Shown piece after piece: positions 15,471-23,320 of a stretch of DNA of 31,887 bases. Position numbers and translations under genes: made by a program. The stretch is taken from assembly GCA_016202645.1 (NCBI GenBank), contig JACQOF010000017.1, positions 1-31,887 on the forward strand, read 5' to 3'. The DNA comes from a bacterium. GTDB taxonomy: Bacteria; Lindowbacteria; 2-12-FULL-62-27. The first letter of the stretch is position 1. Every line of letters begins with the position of its first letter. Under the pieces are notes generated by a model. The model made no database searches. It saw nothing but the letters and a program-made list of their open reading frames with translations, and was not told the DNA's origin.

Positions 15471-18323
15471 ATGAGCGCAAGGAAAAAAGTATTTATCATC
15501 CACGGTAAAGGCGTTCAAAACAACCTTGGCAAGGAGAGCGGCGGGGATCTCGACACGGTCGCATCGAATGTTTTTTATTCGGTCTGGGCCTATCATCATT
15601 TGAGTCAGGAGCTCGGACGAAAGCCTGTGTACGGACAGGACTACGTTTTCGATTTTGTGAATTATTCTGAGGGTCTGTTTCATCTGGTCGTTCATCCGGG
15701 CAGCGACATTTATCTTCCGGATTTTCCCATCGACGCGCTGGCGCCGCGGGTCAAGATGCTGGTGATTTCGGAAAAAGCGGTGATCGGGCATTTGAACGAA
15801 TTCACGCGGCTCTTCACCGAATTGCGGCGCTGGATTGTGGACTATGCCAAAATTGTTTCGCGCGAAATTGTATCGATATCCAATGAGATATTCCTGCAAT
15901 ACGCCAAGGTGGTCGAGCATCAGGAGTCGGAGGCCATCAGGGCCGGCAGCCTTGTTGTCTGCCTCTACTACAACCTCGCCTATCTGAACATCATCGAGAA
16001 GACGAAAGCCGGTCCCGAAGCGGCGTCCAAACTCAAAAAATTGATCAGGCCAACGGTCATGTTGACGGTGGGAGACGAGTTCAAACAACTCAAGAAAACT
16101 CTGTGTGACGCCATTGATCCGAAACACAAGCAGGAACTGATCGACAGGGTCATGGCCAAAAACTACGAACCGGCCGTAGAACGCGATTATATCCTCGCGC
16201 TGAAACAGGCGTCCGACGACGATCTAACGACGAAGGGCCGCATGGATCATACAGATGAGCTGATGATATTGGTGGTCGAGACGATAGCCTATATCGTTCG
16301 AGGCGCGCGCCTGGCCCGTCTACTGCCGATGAACAAATTTGACGTCAAACTGGCCGCCAAGATTACAGAGTCCCTGGAATATGCAAGCAAGACACTGCAG
16401 AGGTATTTCGCCCGGCTTTTAACACATGCCGAAGGGATTGGCGCGGTCGGAGACGAAGGGGGCGATATTTCCGTCAATAACCTGCGGATCTGTCTGAAAT
16501 CGCTCGCGCAGATCGCCGGGGAAATCCAAAATCCATCCCAGGAGGAATCGTACGAAGGTCTTGTTCCCATCCGCCTGATGATGATCTATGAGGCATCGGG
16601 CATCGCAGTATCAAACATCGAAGTCTTTGTGAGGCGTCTTGAAGGCGCCGGCGTGTTTGTACTGCCGGATGGAACGGAACTGCCGGGACCTGAAATAAGC
16701 CGGATGACGGATCGAGATGGCGCGGTGGAACTTTATTACCGGCCGGCCTCCTCGGATGAAGCATACCGGATCAGCGCGACTTTCGACGGGATGATCCACA
16801 TCTATTTCCCCTCGGACACCAATCCCAACGTGGACTCAACCGGCCCGTATATCGAAGAGGGGATGGATTTCAGCGACGCGACCGGCATCGACCGGGCAAT
16901 GAAGGTATCGCTTGATCTCATGGAACGGCAGATCAAATTTCTGAAGGATCACGACATCGGCATCGCCGCGATTGACGATCATCACCCCTACACGCCGGCG
17001 ATTTTCGGAAAACTGCGGGAACTCGAAGAACAGGGTTATATCGGCCACATCAAACTATCCAGCCTCGCGCGCGGACAAGAGCAGGCCGTTGAGGAGCAGA
17101 AATGCGGAGCGGATCTCATTTATGAGCAGTACATCGAAGGCAGGCCGTGGGACAACGTGGGGCTGCGAAAACTGCGGGACCTTGCGCACGATCAAGACCT
17201 GGCCATCGCCCGTCACGATCTGGCGATGCAATTGTCGAAACTGATCGGGTTGAAACACAGAAAAATCGAAATGGTCATGACCCTGTCGCAAAATATCAAG
17301 GACATCCAATCGCTTGATGAAATCATGGCCCGTACTGAATGGGACAAGGAAGTGCGCTCGTTTGATGGGCATATATCCAGGGTTATTCCGCGGTGTGAAG
17401 AGATCATCGGCCATATCGTGTTGGCCCGTAACGGCGAGGACGCCGCCCCAGTATACATTCTGGCGGTGATGCCTCCTTTCTGCGATCCCAAAAAGGGCGA
17501 GCCGCAGGTCAATCTTGCGACGGCGATGGGATATTTGCTGGGAGGAAAACAGTATCCGGCGGACTATTTTTTCTACTGCTACAACTCGGATATGCTGCAG
17601 ATGCGCAGATCGAACAAGCAGGATGACAGCCTGGACCTCAGCACGCTGGCGCAGCGTCTGGGAACTCCCGGCGATGGCGGCCACAGCGGCTCGGCCACTT
17701 GCCGGCCGGGCCTGAATCCGGCGTTCCCGGCCCGGCTGTTTTCCAAAATCAATGAGCTGAATTTTCTTCAGTATCTGGGCTATGTCGGCTCGCGGATCAG
17801 CGAGGCAACCGGATTGCGCCTGATGGATGTGATGCCGCCGGCGGGCCTGGAATTAAGCGAGGAACAGAAAGAATGTATTGAAAAAATTGCCGCGAATTCC
17901 CACATTCTGGGGCTTGTCCATCGGGATTCGGACGCAAACCGGATCAATGTCCTGGTCGTCAGAGCGCCCGTGAAATCAATGCGGGTTCCAATCGGGTATC
18001 TGCAGATATTCCATTATGTGCGGACGCAAATGGACGCTCAGTACCTGATTTATTGTCAGCAGGGGCTTGGCTCGATGGTCATTCAAAATGTCAAGGATCC
18101 CGCCAGGCGTTTGAATCCGGGCCGACTGGCCAGGGATTTCGGATGGCCGGAAGATGGTGGAACGGATCTCGTTGGGATAGCCAGCGGCCGGTTGAACAAG
18201 TACATCAAGCCGGATTTCAGGTGGCTTCGGGACGATGATTTTTTCCGCCTCTGCACTCTGTTTGGGCTGATATTGGACAATCGGACGGAATACAAAGTCA
18301 AATCATATTCCAAACCAAAATGA
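15471..18323 (+). CDS. large multidomain DHH-DHHA1 phosphoesterase family protein
   Basis: A 950-residue protein with no close family recognised as a whole. Residues 1-125 start KKVFIIHGKGVQ and look like an alpha/beta domain. About 130-360 are mainly helical. About 362-445 (GIAVSNIEVFVRR...YYRPASSDEAYRISATFDG) look like an Ig-type beta domain. Residues about 455-600 resemble a DHH domain, with IDDHHP (Asp503-His504-His505) as the metal motif, KCGADLIYEQ and LAHDQDLAIA. Residues about 640-745 match a DHHA1 domain: MRRSNKQDDSLDLSTLAQRLG then DGGHSGSATC, with GGH at 736-738. A second similar block ends PEDGGTDLVGIASG (896-898 GGT), apparently a degenerate DHHA1 copy. DHH enzymes such as RecJ and NrnA cleave phosphodiesters of DNA or small nucleotides using Mn2+; the substrate here is unknown. 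The ATG at 15471 is chosen because the N-terminal strand starts there, although its ribosome site is poor. The gene is more AT-rich than all its neighbours, suggesting transfer. Confidence 0.75.
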   Translation: MSARKKVFIIHGKGVQNNLGKESGGDLDTVASNVFYSVWAYHHLSQELGRKPVYGQDYVFDFVNYSEGLFHLVVHPGSDIYLPDFPIDALAPRVKMLVISEKAVIGHLNEFTRLFTELRRWIVDYAKIVSREIVSISNEIFLQYAKVVEHQESEAIRAGSLVVCLYYNLAYLNIIEKTKAGPEAASKLKKLIRPTVMLTVGDEFKQLKKTLCDAIDPKHKQELIDRVMAKNYEPAVERDYILALKQASDDDLTTKGRMDHTDELMILVVETIAYIVRGARLARLLPMNKFDVKLAAKITESLEYASKTLQRYFARLLTHAEGIGAVGDEGGDISVNNLRICLKSLAQIAGEIQNPSQEESYEGLVPIRLMMIYEASGIAVSNIEVFVRRLEGAGVFVLPDGTELPGPEISRMTDRDGAVELYYRPASSDEAYRISATFDGMIHIYFPSDTNPNVDSTGPYIEEGMDFSDATGIDRAMKVSLDLMERQIKFLKDHDIGIAAIDDHHPYTPAIFGKLRELEEQGYIGHIKLSSLARGQEQAVEEQKCGADLIYEQYIEGRPWDNVGLRKLRDLAHDQDLAIARHDLAMQLSKLIGLKHRKIEMVMTLSQNIKDIQSLDEIMARTEWDKEVRSFDGHISRVIPRCEEIIGHIVLARNGEDAAPVYILAVMPPFCDPKKGEPQVNLATAMGYLLGGKQYPADYFFYCYNSDMLQMRRSNKQDDSLDLSTLAQRLGTPGDGGHSGSATCRPGLNPAFPARLFSKINELNFLQYLGYVGSRISEATGLRLMDVMPPAGLELSEEQKECIEKIAANSHILGLVHRDSDANRINVLVVRAPVKSMRVPIGYLQIFHYVRTQMDAQYLIYCQQGLGSMVIQNVKDPARRLNPGRLARDFGWPEDGGTDLVGIASGRLNKYIKPDFRWLRDDDFFRLCTLFGLILDNRTEYKVKSYSKPK

Positions 18324-18347
18324 TTCTCTCCTAGCGTATCTTGAATA

Positions 18348-18379
18348 CCCGGCGCCGTCAGGGCTTGCGGCGCTTCGGG
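18348..18379. other. GC-rich hairpin between the DHH and nuclease genes
   Basis: GCGCCG (18352-18357) pairs with CGGCGC (18368-18373), extended by CCCG/CGGG after a two-base bulge. It follows the DHH gene by about 25 bases and could end its transcript, but there is no T-run, so an intrinsic terminator is not supported. Confidence 0.3.
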
Positions 18380-18401
18380 ACTTCTGGGATACTGCCGCCC
18401 T

Positions 18402-20138
18402 ATGGCCAGGGGCGCTCCGGTTCTCAAGCGGTGGATTTACTGGATGAAGAAACTCGCGAAGAACGTCTACCGGTGGTTCTTCGCATGCCCGGACCGGCTG
18501 TCCTTTTCGAAAATCTCCTCGTATTTGTCCTGCCCGCAGAAATACGAATTTGAGTTCAAGAAGAAAAAGACCGTGAAGTACACGCCGATGTCCGCGTACG
18601 GGACCATCATCCACCGCGTGCTGGAAGCCTTTCACACGGACTACGACGTCAAGACCGCCTCCGAGGATGAACTCTTTCAGCTTCTCGACGAAAACTGGAT
18701 CCCCGCCGGGTTTCCGACGAAGGAGGAGGACGAACGCTTCAGGGCCCGCGGCCGAGACCTGCTCCGGCGGTATCTGGCCCACGCCCGGGAAAATCCGGCG
18801 GAGGTCTGGCGGACCGAGCTGTTTGTGACCGGCAAGATCGGCGGTGTCGACGTCGTCGGCCAGATGGACCGGATCGATCAGGAGCCGGACGGAACATACA
18901 CCATCATCGACTACAAGACCGGCGACAAGAAACTCTCGGCCGAGGGCGCCCAGAACGATCTTCAGGCGAACATCTATTATCTCCTCGGCGAAACATCGAT
19001 CGGCAAAAAATTCAAAAACTTCTTTTTCTGGTACCTCGAACGCGACGAAAAAGTCCCCGTTACGATCACCGACGAGGCCCGCAAGGAGACCACGCGGGTC
19101 GTCCGGAAAGTCGCGCACGACATGCAGTACGCAGACGTCCACCCGCGGAAGGGCGTCCTCTGCAATTGGTGCGATTTTTACGAGCGGTGCCCCGCCTGGA
19201 AAGAGCGCCCGGAACGGCTCTACAAAATCGTCCGCGAGTCCGAGGACCGGATGGGCCTTTCCTATTCCAAGATGAGTTCCTACGAAAACTGCCCCATGGC
19301 CTACAAGAAACTCTACATCGACAAGGTCGGGACCAAACCCAAATGGTTTTTCTCGATCGGGCACACCGTCCACCAGACCATGGAGGAATTCTACATGTAC
19401 GACGGCCCCCTCGCCGAGCCGTCCCTCTCATGGCTCCTCAAGCTCTACCACGAGCACTGGATCGGCCGCGGGTATGACTCCAAACAGCACGAGGAGGAGA
19501 CGAAGAGGGAGGCCGAGGGGTGGATGCGGAATTATTACGACAAATACGTGAAAGGCAAATTCCGCCGGGCCTACGCCGTCGAGGAATATTTTGAACTCCC
19601 GCTCGGCCGGCACGTCATCATCGGCTACATCGACCGCCTCGAGCAGAACGACGACGGCACCGTGTCTCTCTACGACTACAAGACAGACCCTGTCATGCGC
19701 ACGCAGGCTGACGTCAACAAGGACCGCCAGCTGTTCCTCTATGCGTGGGCCTGCAAGAAACTCGGCATTCCGCTCCGGGACCAGACACTCCTTTTCGTCA
19801 AATTCAACGAGCACATCACCACCACCCACACGGAAAAAGACATTGAGGAATTCGAGCAGTACGTCATCCGCGTCGCGGACGAAATGGTCAAGGTCGAGCG
19901 GGCCGCGAAGACCCTGCCGACCGCGGAGGCCGACCGGCTCTTTCCGCCGAAGATCAACAAATACTGCGGCGGCTGTGATTATCTGCCCATCTGCCCGAAA
20001 CGCGAGGAGATTTTGACCCAGCACAAGGACAAGATCATGCACAAGGTTGACGAGACGAAGATCCGGGACCGCGAGCCCGAATCGGTGATCGTTGTCTCGG
20101 ACGAATCGGCCGCCGTGCACGCCCCAGGCGTGAACTGA
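18402..20138 (+). CDS. tandem PD-(D/E)XK nuclease protein with two iron-sulfur cysteine sets
   Basis: A 578-residue protein made of two copies of the RecB/Cas4/AddB-type nuclease domain. Copy 1 (about 33-270): LSFSKISSYLSCPQKY, then MDRID with Asp156, IIDYKTG with Asp170 and Lys172, a QANIYYL helix, and CNWCDFYERC. Copy 2 (about 290-535): LSYSKMSSYENCPMAY, IDRLE with Asp411, LYDYKTD with Asp425 and Lys427, RQLFLYAWA, and CGGCDYLPIC. Each copy has one N-terminal and three C-terminal cysteines (44/254/257/263 and 297/522/525/531) with identical CxxC-x5-C spacing, as expected for a 4Fe-4S cluster that staples the fold. Both active sites look intact. Relatives cut single-stranded DNA in recombination, repair or CRISPR adaptation. 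No helicase is fused or adjacent. An alternative start is the ATG at 18444, which has a better-placed GGTGGA. Confidence 0.88.
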   Translation: MARGAPVLKRWIYWMKKLAKNVYRWFFACPDRLSFSKISSYLSCPQKYEFEFKKKKTVKYTPMSAYGTIIHRVLEAFHTDYDVKTASEDELFQLLDENWIPAGFPTKEEDERFRARGRDLLRRYLAHARENPAEVWRTELFVTGKIGGVDVVGQMDRIDQEPDGTYTIIDYKTGDKKLSAEGAQNDLQANIYYLLGETSIGKKFKNFFFWYLERDEKVPVTITDEARKETTRVVRKVAHDMQYADVHPRKGVLCNWCDFYERCPAWKERPERLYKIVRESEDRMGLSYSKMSSYENCPMAYKKLYIDKVGTKPKWFFSIGHTVHQTMEEFYMYDGPLAEPSLSWLLKLYHEHWIGRGYDSKQHEEETKREAEGWMRNYYDKYVKGKFRRAYAVEEYFELPLGRHVIIGYIDRLEQNDDGTVSLYDYKTDPVMRTQADVNKDRQLFLYAWACKKLGIPLRDQTLLFVKFNEHITTTHTEKDIEEFEQYVIRVADEMVKVERAAKTLPTAEADRLFPPKINKYCGGCDYLPICPKREEILTQHKDKIMHKVDETKIRDREPESVIVVSDESAAVHAPGVN

Positions 20139-20142
20139 ACCC

Positions 20143-20358
20143 GTGCAGACCGCCGCCCGCATGTCGATCCTCGCGACCCTGATCGCGGGGGCCATCGGGC
20201 TGGCCGTCATCCTCGTCAGAAACGACTACCGCCTCCCGGACATGTTTCAGTCCTACCGAAGCGTCAACCTGTCGACGAACGCCAACTACTATCCCCATGT
20301 TGGTGGTTCGTCGCCTCGGCCCGTCTCGGAACGATTCGACCCGTCCGAGGGATATTGA
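20143..20358 (+). CDS. small single-pass membrane protein, unrecognised
   Basis: A short frame of 71 codons from a GTG, or 65 from the ATG at 20161, fills the gap between the nuclease and the comEC gene. The second start gives one hydrophobic helix (ILATLIAGAIGLAVILV) directly at the N-terminus, then a polar tail (NDYRLPDMFQSYRSVNLSTN...RFDPSEGY). It begins within a few bases of the nuclease stop and ends seven bases before comEC, which is how a real operon member would sit. No family is recognised. Confidence 0.5.
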   Translation: MQTAARMSILATLIAGAIGLAVILVRNDYRLPDMFQSYRSVNLSTNANYYPHVGGSSPRPVSERFDPSEGY

Positions 20359-20364
20359 TCCCTC

Positions 20365-23262
20365 ATGGCCATCACCGGCGGCGGACTTTTTCGAGCGATG
20401 TCGAAGCAGAAAGATCCGTCCGGTGGGCGCCGGAAAAAGGAACTTCTTAAAAAACATCTAAAAACCGCCCGCGCCTGGACCGGCCAACGGCTGTTTATCT
20501 TCACCTGCTACGCCTACATCTTCGGCGTCATGGCCGGAATGTATTTCTTCCAGGTCCCGGTGTCGCACATGTCCCATGCCCTATACGCCGCCTGCGGCCT
20601 GGCCACGCTGTCCGCCGCGCTCCTGTATTTCAAGCCGCGCCACAGCCTCACCGCCTTGTGCCTTGCGGTTTGTGCCGTGGGCCTCGGCATCTACCGGTAT
20701 TCCGCCGTGCTGGACACGACCGACCCCGGGCACCTGGTGCATTTCGCGAAGGAGGGATTTGACGAGCGCGTGGATCTCACCGGAGTCATCATCCAGGACC
20801 CCGACGTGCGCGAGCGGTACACCAACTGCGTCGTCCAGCCGGAGACCCTGATCACGGACGAGGACGAGAAGGTCCAGGTCACCCAGGGACTCGTTCTCGT
20901 GCGGCTCTACCCCGACAATCTCGAGTCTTACGGCCAGTACAGCTACGGCGACAAGATCCAGGTGCGGGGCCCTCTCAGTGTTTCGAGGCCCCTCACCAAT
21001 CCCGGCGGGTTCGACTACCGCCACTGGCTGAACTCCCGCGGCATCTACGCCGTCATGTACGCCCGGCGCGACCGCGATATTTCGAAACTCGGGCGGGGCG
21101 ACATCAACCCGCTGGTGAATTTCGCGCTGAAGATGAAGGAAAAATTCATCCAGACGATACGGGAGACCGTGCCGTATCCCGAGTCGTCCTTTCTGGGCGG
21201 CGTGACCCTGGGCTTGAAGGGAGGCGTCGGCCAGGAGATGCGGTTTGAGTTTCAGTCGACCGGCATCGCCCACGTCCTGGCGGTGTCGGGCCTTCACGTT
21301 GGATTCGTGGCGGTCCTGCTGATCCTTCTCGCGAACCTCTTCAAGATCCCGGACAAGTTCCAGCCGATTTTTATCATGCTGGGGCTTCTGATTTTCGCCA
21401 TCATCACCGGCGCGTCGCCCGCCACGGTACGCGCGTGCATCATGTTCAGCCTTCTGGTCTCCATCAACACCTACATGACCGGCATGGGCCTCGCGGCGTC
21501 GACGCTTCTGACCATCCCGATCGCCGCGGTCGCGATCCTGGCCATGAATCCTCTGCTTCTCATGGACGCGAGTTTCCTCCTGTCCTTTGGCGCGGTCTTG
21601 TCCCTGGGGCTCCTGACCTCGCCCGTGAATCGCCTGTTCAGTTATATTTTCGTCGGGTTCCGGCTCATCGCCGGCGCCGTCATCATCGTGCTCCTCACGT
21701 GGATCGCGCACTCGAACTGGGACGCGTTTTTCTCGGCGCAAACCGCGCCGCAGATTTTCGGCGGCCTTGCGGCCATCTTCGCGCTCTCCTGCTGGCTGCA
21801 GAAACTGTACCCGAATGCCATCCGATTCGGCTTTTCGTCCCTCAACTACTGGTTCGCTTCCTTCATCTGCGCCCAGGTCGCGATCAACCTCGGCAACAGC
21901 CCCCTGTTTGCGTTCTATTTTTACCGGATCTCGATCTCTGGCTGGTACGCGAATTTCATCGCGATCCCTCTCTGCGGTCTTATCGTCCAGATGGGACTTC
22001 TGGCCGACCTTCTCTACCTGATTCCCTACGCGGGTCCCTACCTGGGCGCCATCGTGAATGGCGGGAATTATCTCATGTGCAAATTTTTCCTGGCGGTCGC
22101 GCATTTCTTCGCGTCCAATTTCCCGTACCCGTATGCCGGGACGCCGACCGTGAAGTTTTCGGCGTGGTATTACGGGGCGCTGTTCGTGTTTGTCTATCAC
22201 CGCTATTTCTGGAACCGGATCAAAACCGTCTACACCTGGTGGCAGTACCGGGACCAGATGCCGGAAGTCCGCGGCAAGCTCTATGCCGCTCTGGGGGCGG
22301 CGGGCCTGCTCGTCGCGTGTATTCCCTCCTATTATTATATGGAAAGCCGGGCGCCCAAACTGCTGCAAGTGACTTTTTTTGAAGTCGGCAAATCCAGCTC
22401 AACCGTCATTCAGACGCCCGGGGGCAGGGCCGTGCTCGTGGACGGCGGGGCCTACGACGTCGACCGGAACTTCGACGTGGGCCAGAATACGATCGCGCCG
22501 GCGTTTTCGGATTACGGCATCAACTTCATCGACCACGTGGTCCTGACGGGCTTTCATCCCGAACATCTCGGCGGCCTGCCCTACGTCTGCAGTCAATTCC
22601 ATGTCCGGAATTTCATCGATTGCCTCCCGCCGGCTCTCGCCGACGCCTCCACCCCCTGGGACACTTTCGCCGCGCGTCTCGCGGATGGGCCCTACAAGAC
22701 CATGACGGAAAGCAAGTACACCGACGACATTTTCGAGTCCTACCGGAACCTCCTGGCGGTCCTCGAATCGCGCGGCATCCCGCGGACGCATCCGGACGGC
22801 CCGCGCGCCCTCATCGAGGAACAGACCCCGAACGGACCGCTGAAGATCACCGTGATCGCGCCGCCTGACACGGGCCTTTCCATTCCGCGGCGGACGTCGC
22901 TGGTGCGGGTTGAACACGGAGATTTGAGTTTTCTTTTAACGGGAGATATCGACCCGGCGGACCTCGACGCGGTGGCGGCGCGGGTCGATTCCGGCGTCCT
23001 GCGCTCAACGTTTCTTCTGATGCCCTCCCACGGCGAGTCCCTGAGCGAGTCCTTCCTCGACGCCGTCTCGCCCGTCTACGCCGTCATCCAGACCCGCACG
23101 CCCTTCCGGCGCCGCGGCGCCACGGAAGCCCGCGGGCCCCTGCAGAAAACATTGGAATCGCTTGAGTCGAGAAATATCCGCGTGTATCAAACCGAATCGC
23201 AGGGCGCCATCATCGTCAAAACCGATGGGAAGGGAATCTCGATCAAGCCCTTCGCCTCCTGA
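20365..23262 (+). CDS. comEC: ComEC/Rec2-family DNA uptake channel protein
   Basis: A 965-residue inner-membrane protein. ComEC carries incoming single-stranded DNA across the cytoplasmic membrane during transformation. After a basic cytoplasmic start and two membrane helices comes the DUF4131/OB-type periplasmic region (RVDLTGVIIQDPDVRERY...GDKIQVRGPL...NPGGFDYRHWLNSRGIYA). The competence core holds FQSTGIAHVLAVSGLHVGF and ITGASPATVRACIMF, followed by further helices. The C-terminal metallo-beta-lactamase-like domain (from about residue 665, LLQVTFFEVGKSSSTVIQTPGG) is altered. Where relatives have SHxDxDHxGG this protein has GFHPEHLGG (His731, Glu733, His734), and the later HHG motif is SHG (His889). 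LLTGDI is kept. The N-terminal start could also be the ATG at 20398. Confidence 0.93.
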   Translation: MAITGGGLFRAMSKQKDPSGGRRKKELLKKHLKTARAWTGQRLFIFTCYAYIFGVMAGMYFFQVPVSHMSHALYAACGLATLSAALLYFKPRHSLTALCLAVCAVGLGIYRYSAVLDTTDPGHLVHFAKEGFDERVDLTGVIIQDPDVRERYTNCVVQPETLITDEDEKVQVTQGLVLVRLYPDNLESYGQYSYGDKIQVRGPLSVSRPLTNPGGFDYRHWLNSRGIYAVMYARRDRDISKLGRGDINPLVNFALKMKEKFIQTIRETVPYPESSFLGGVTLGLKGGVGQEMRFEFQSTGIAHVLAVSGLHVGFVAVLLILLANLFKIPDKFQPIFIMLGLLIFAIITGASPATVRACIMFSLLVSINTYMTGMGLAASTLLTIPIAAVAILAMNPLLLMDASFLLSFGAVLSLGLLTSPVNRLFSYIFVGFRLIAGAVIIVLLTWIAHSNWDAFFSAQTAPQIFGGLAAIFALSCWLQKLYPNAIRFGFSSLNYWFASFICAQVAINLGNSPLFAFYFYRISISGWYANFIAIPLCGLIVQMGLLADLLYLIPYAGPYLGAIVNGGNYLMCKFFLAVAHFFASNFPYPYAGTPTVKFSAWYYGALFVFVYHRYFWNRIKTVYTWWQYRDQMPEVRGKLYAALGAAGLLVACIPSYYYMESRAPKLLQVTFFEVGKSSSTVIQTPGGRAVLVDGGAYDVDRNFDVGQNTIAPAFSDYGINFIDHVVLTGFHPEHLGGLPYVCSQFHVRNFIDCLPPALADASTPWDTFAARLADGPYKTMTESKYTDDIFESYRNLLAVLESRGIPRTHPDGPRALIEEQTPNGPLKITVIAPPDTGLSIPRRTSLVRVEHGDLSFLLTGDIDPADLDAVAARVDSGVLRSTFLLMPSHGESLSESFLDAVSPVYAVIQTRTPFRRRGATEARGPLQKTLESLESRNIRVYQTESQGAIIVKTDGKGISIKPFAS

Positions 23263-23320
23263 CATTCTTTCCCGCCGGATCCCGTGGCGATTTTGCGCGG
23301 GCGATGCTACCGTTCGGCCC

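Noticed and set aside
15471-20138. A CRISPR-Cas or toxin-antitoxin locus around the Cas4-like nuclease
   Set aside because: No repeats, Cas1/Cas2 or small toxin-antitoxin pair is present nearby.
20581-22368. 595-codon leftward frame opposite comEC
   Set aside because: It is extremely charged (runs of Glu, Arg, Gln, Asp), which is the antisense image of membrane-helix codons.
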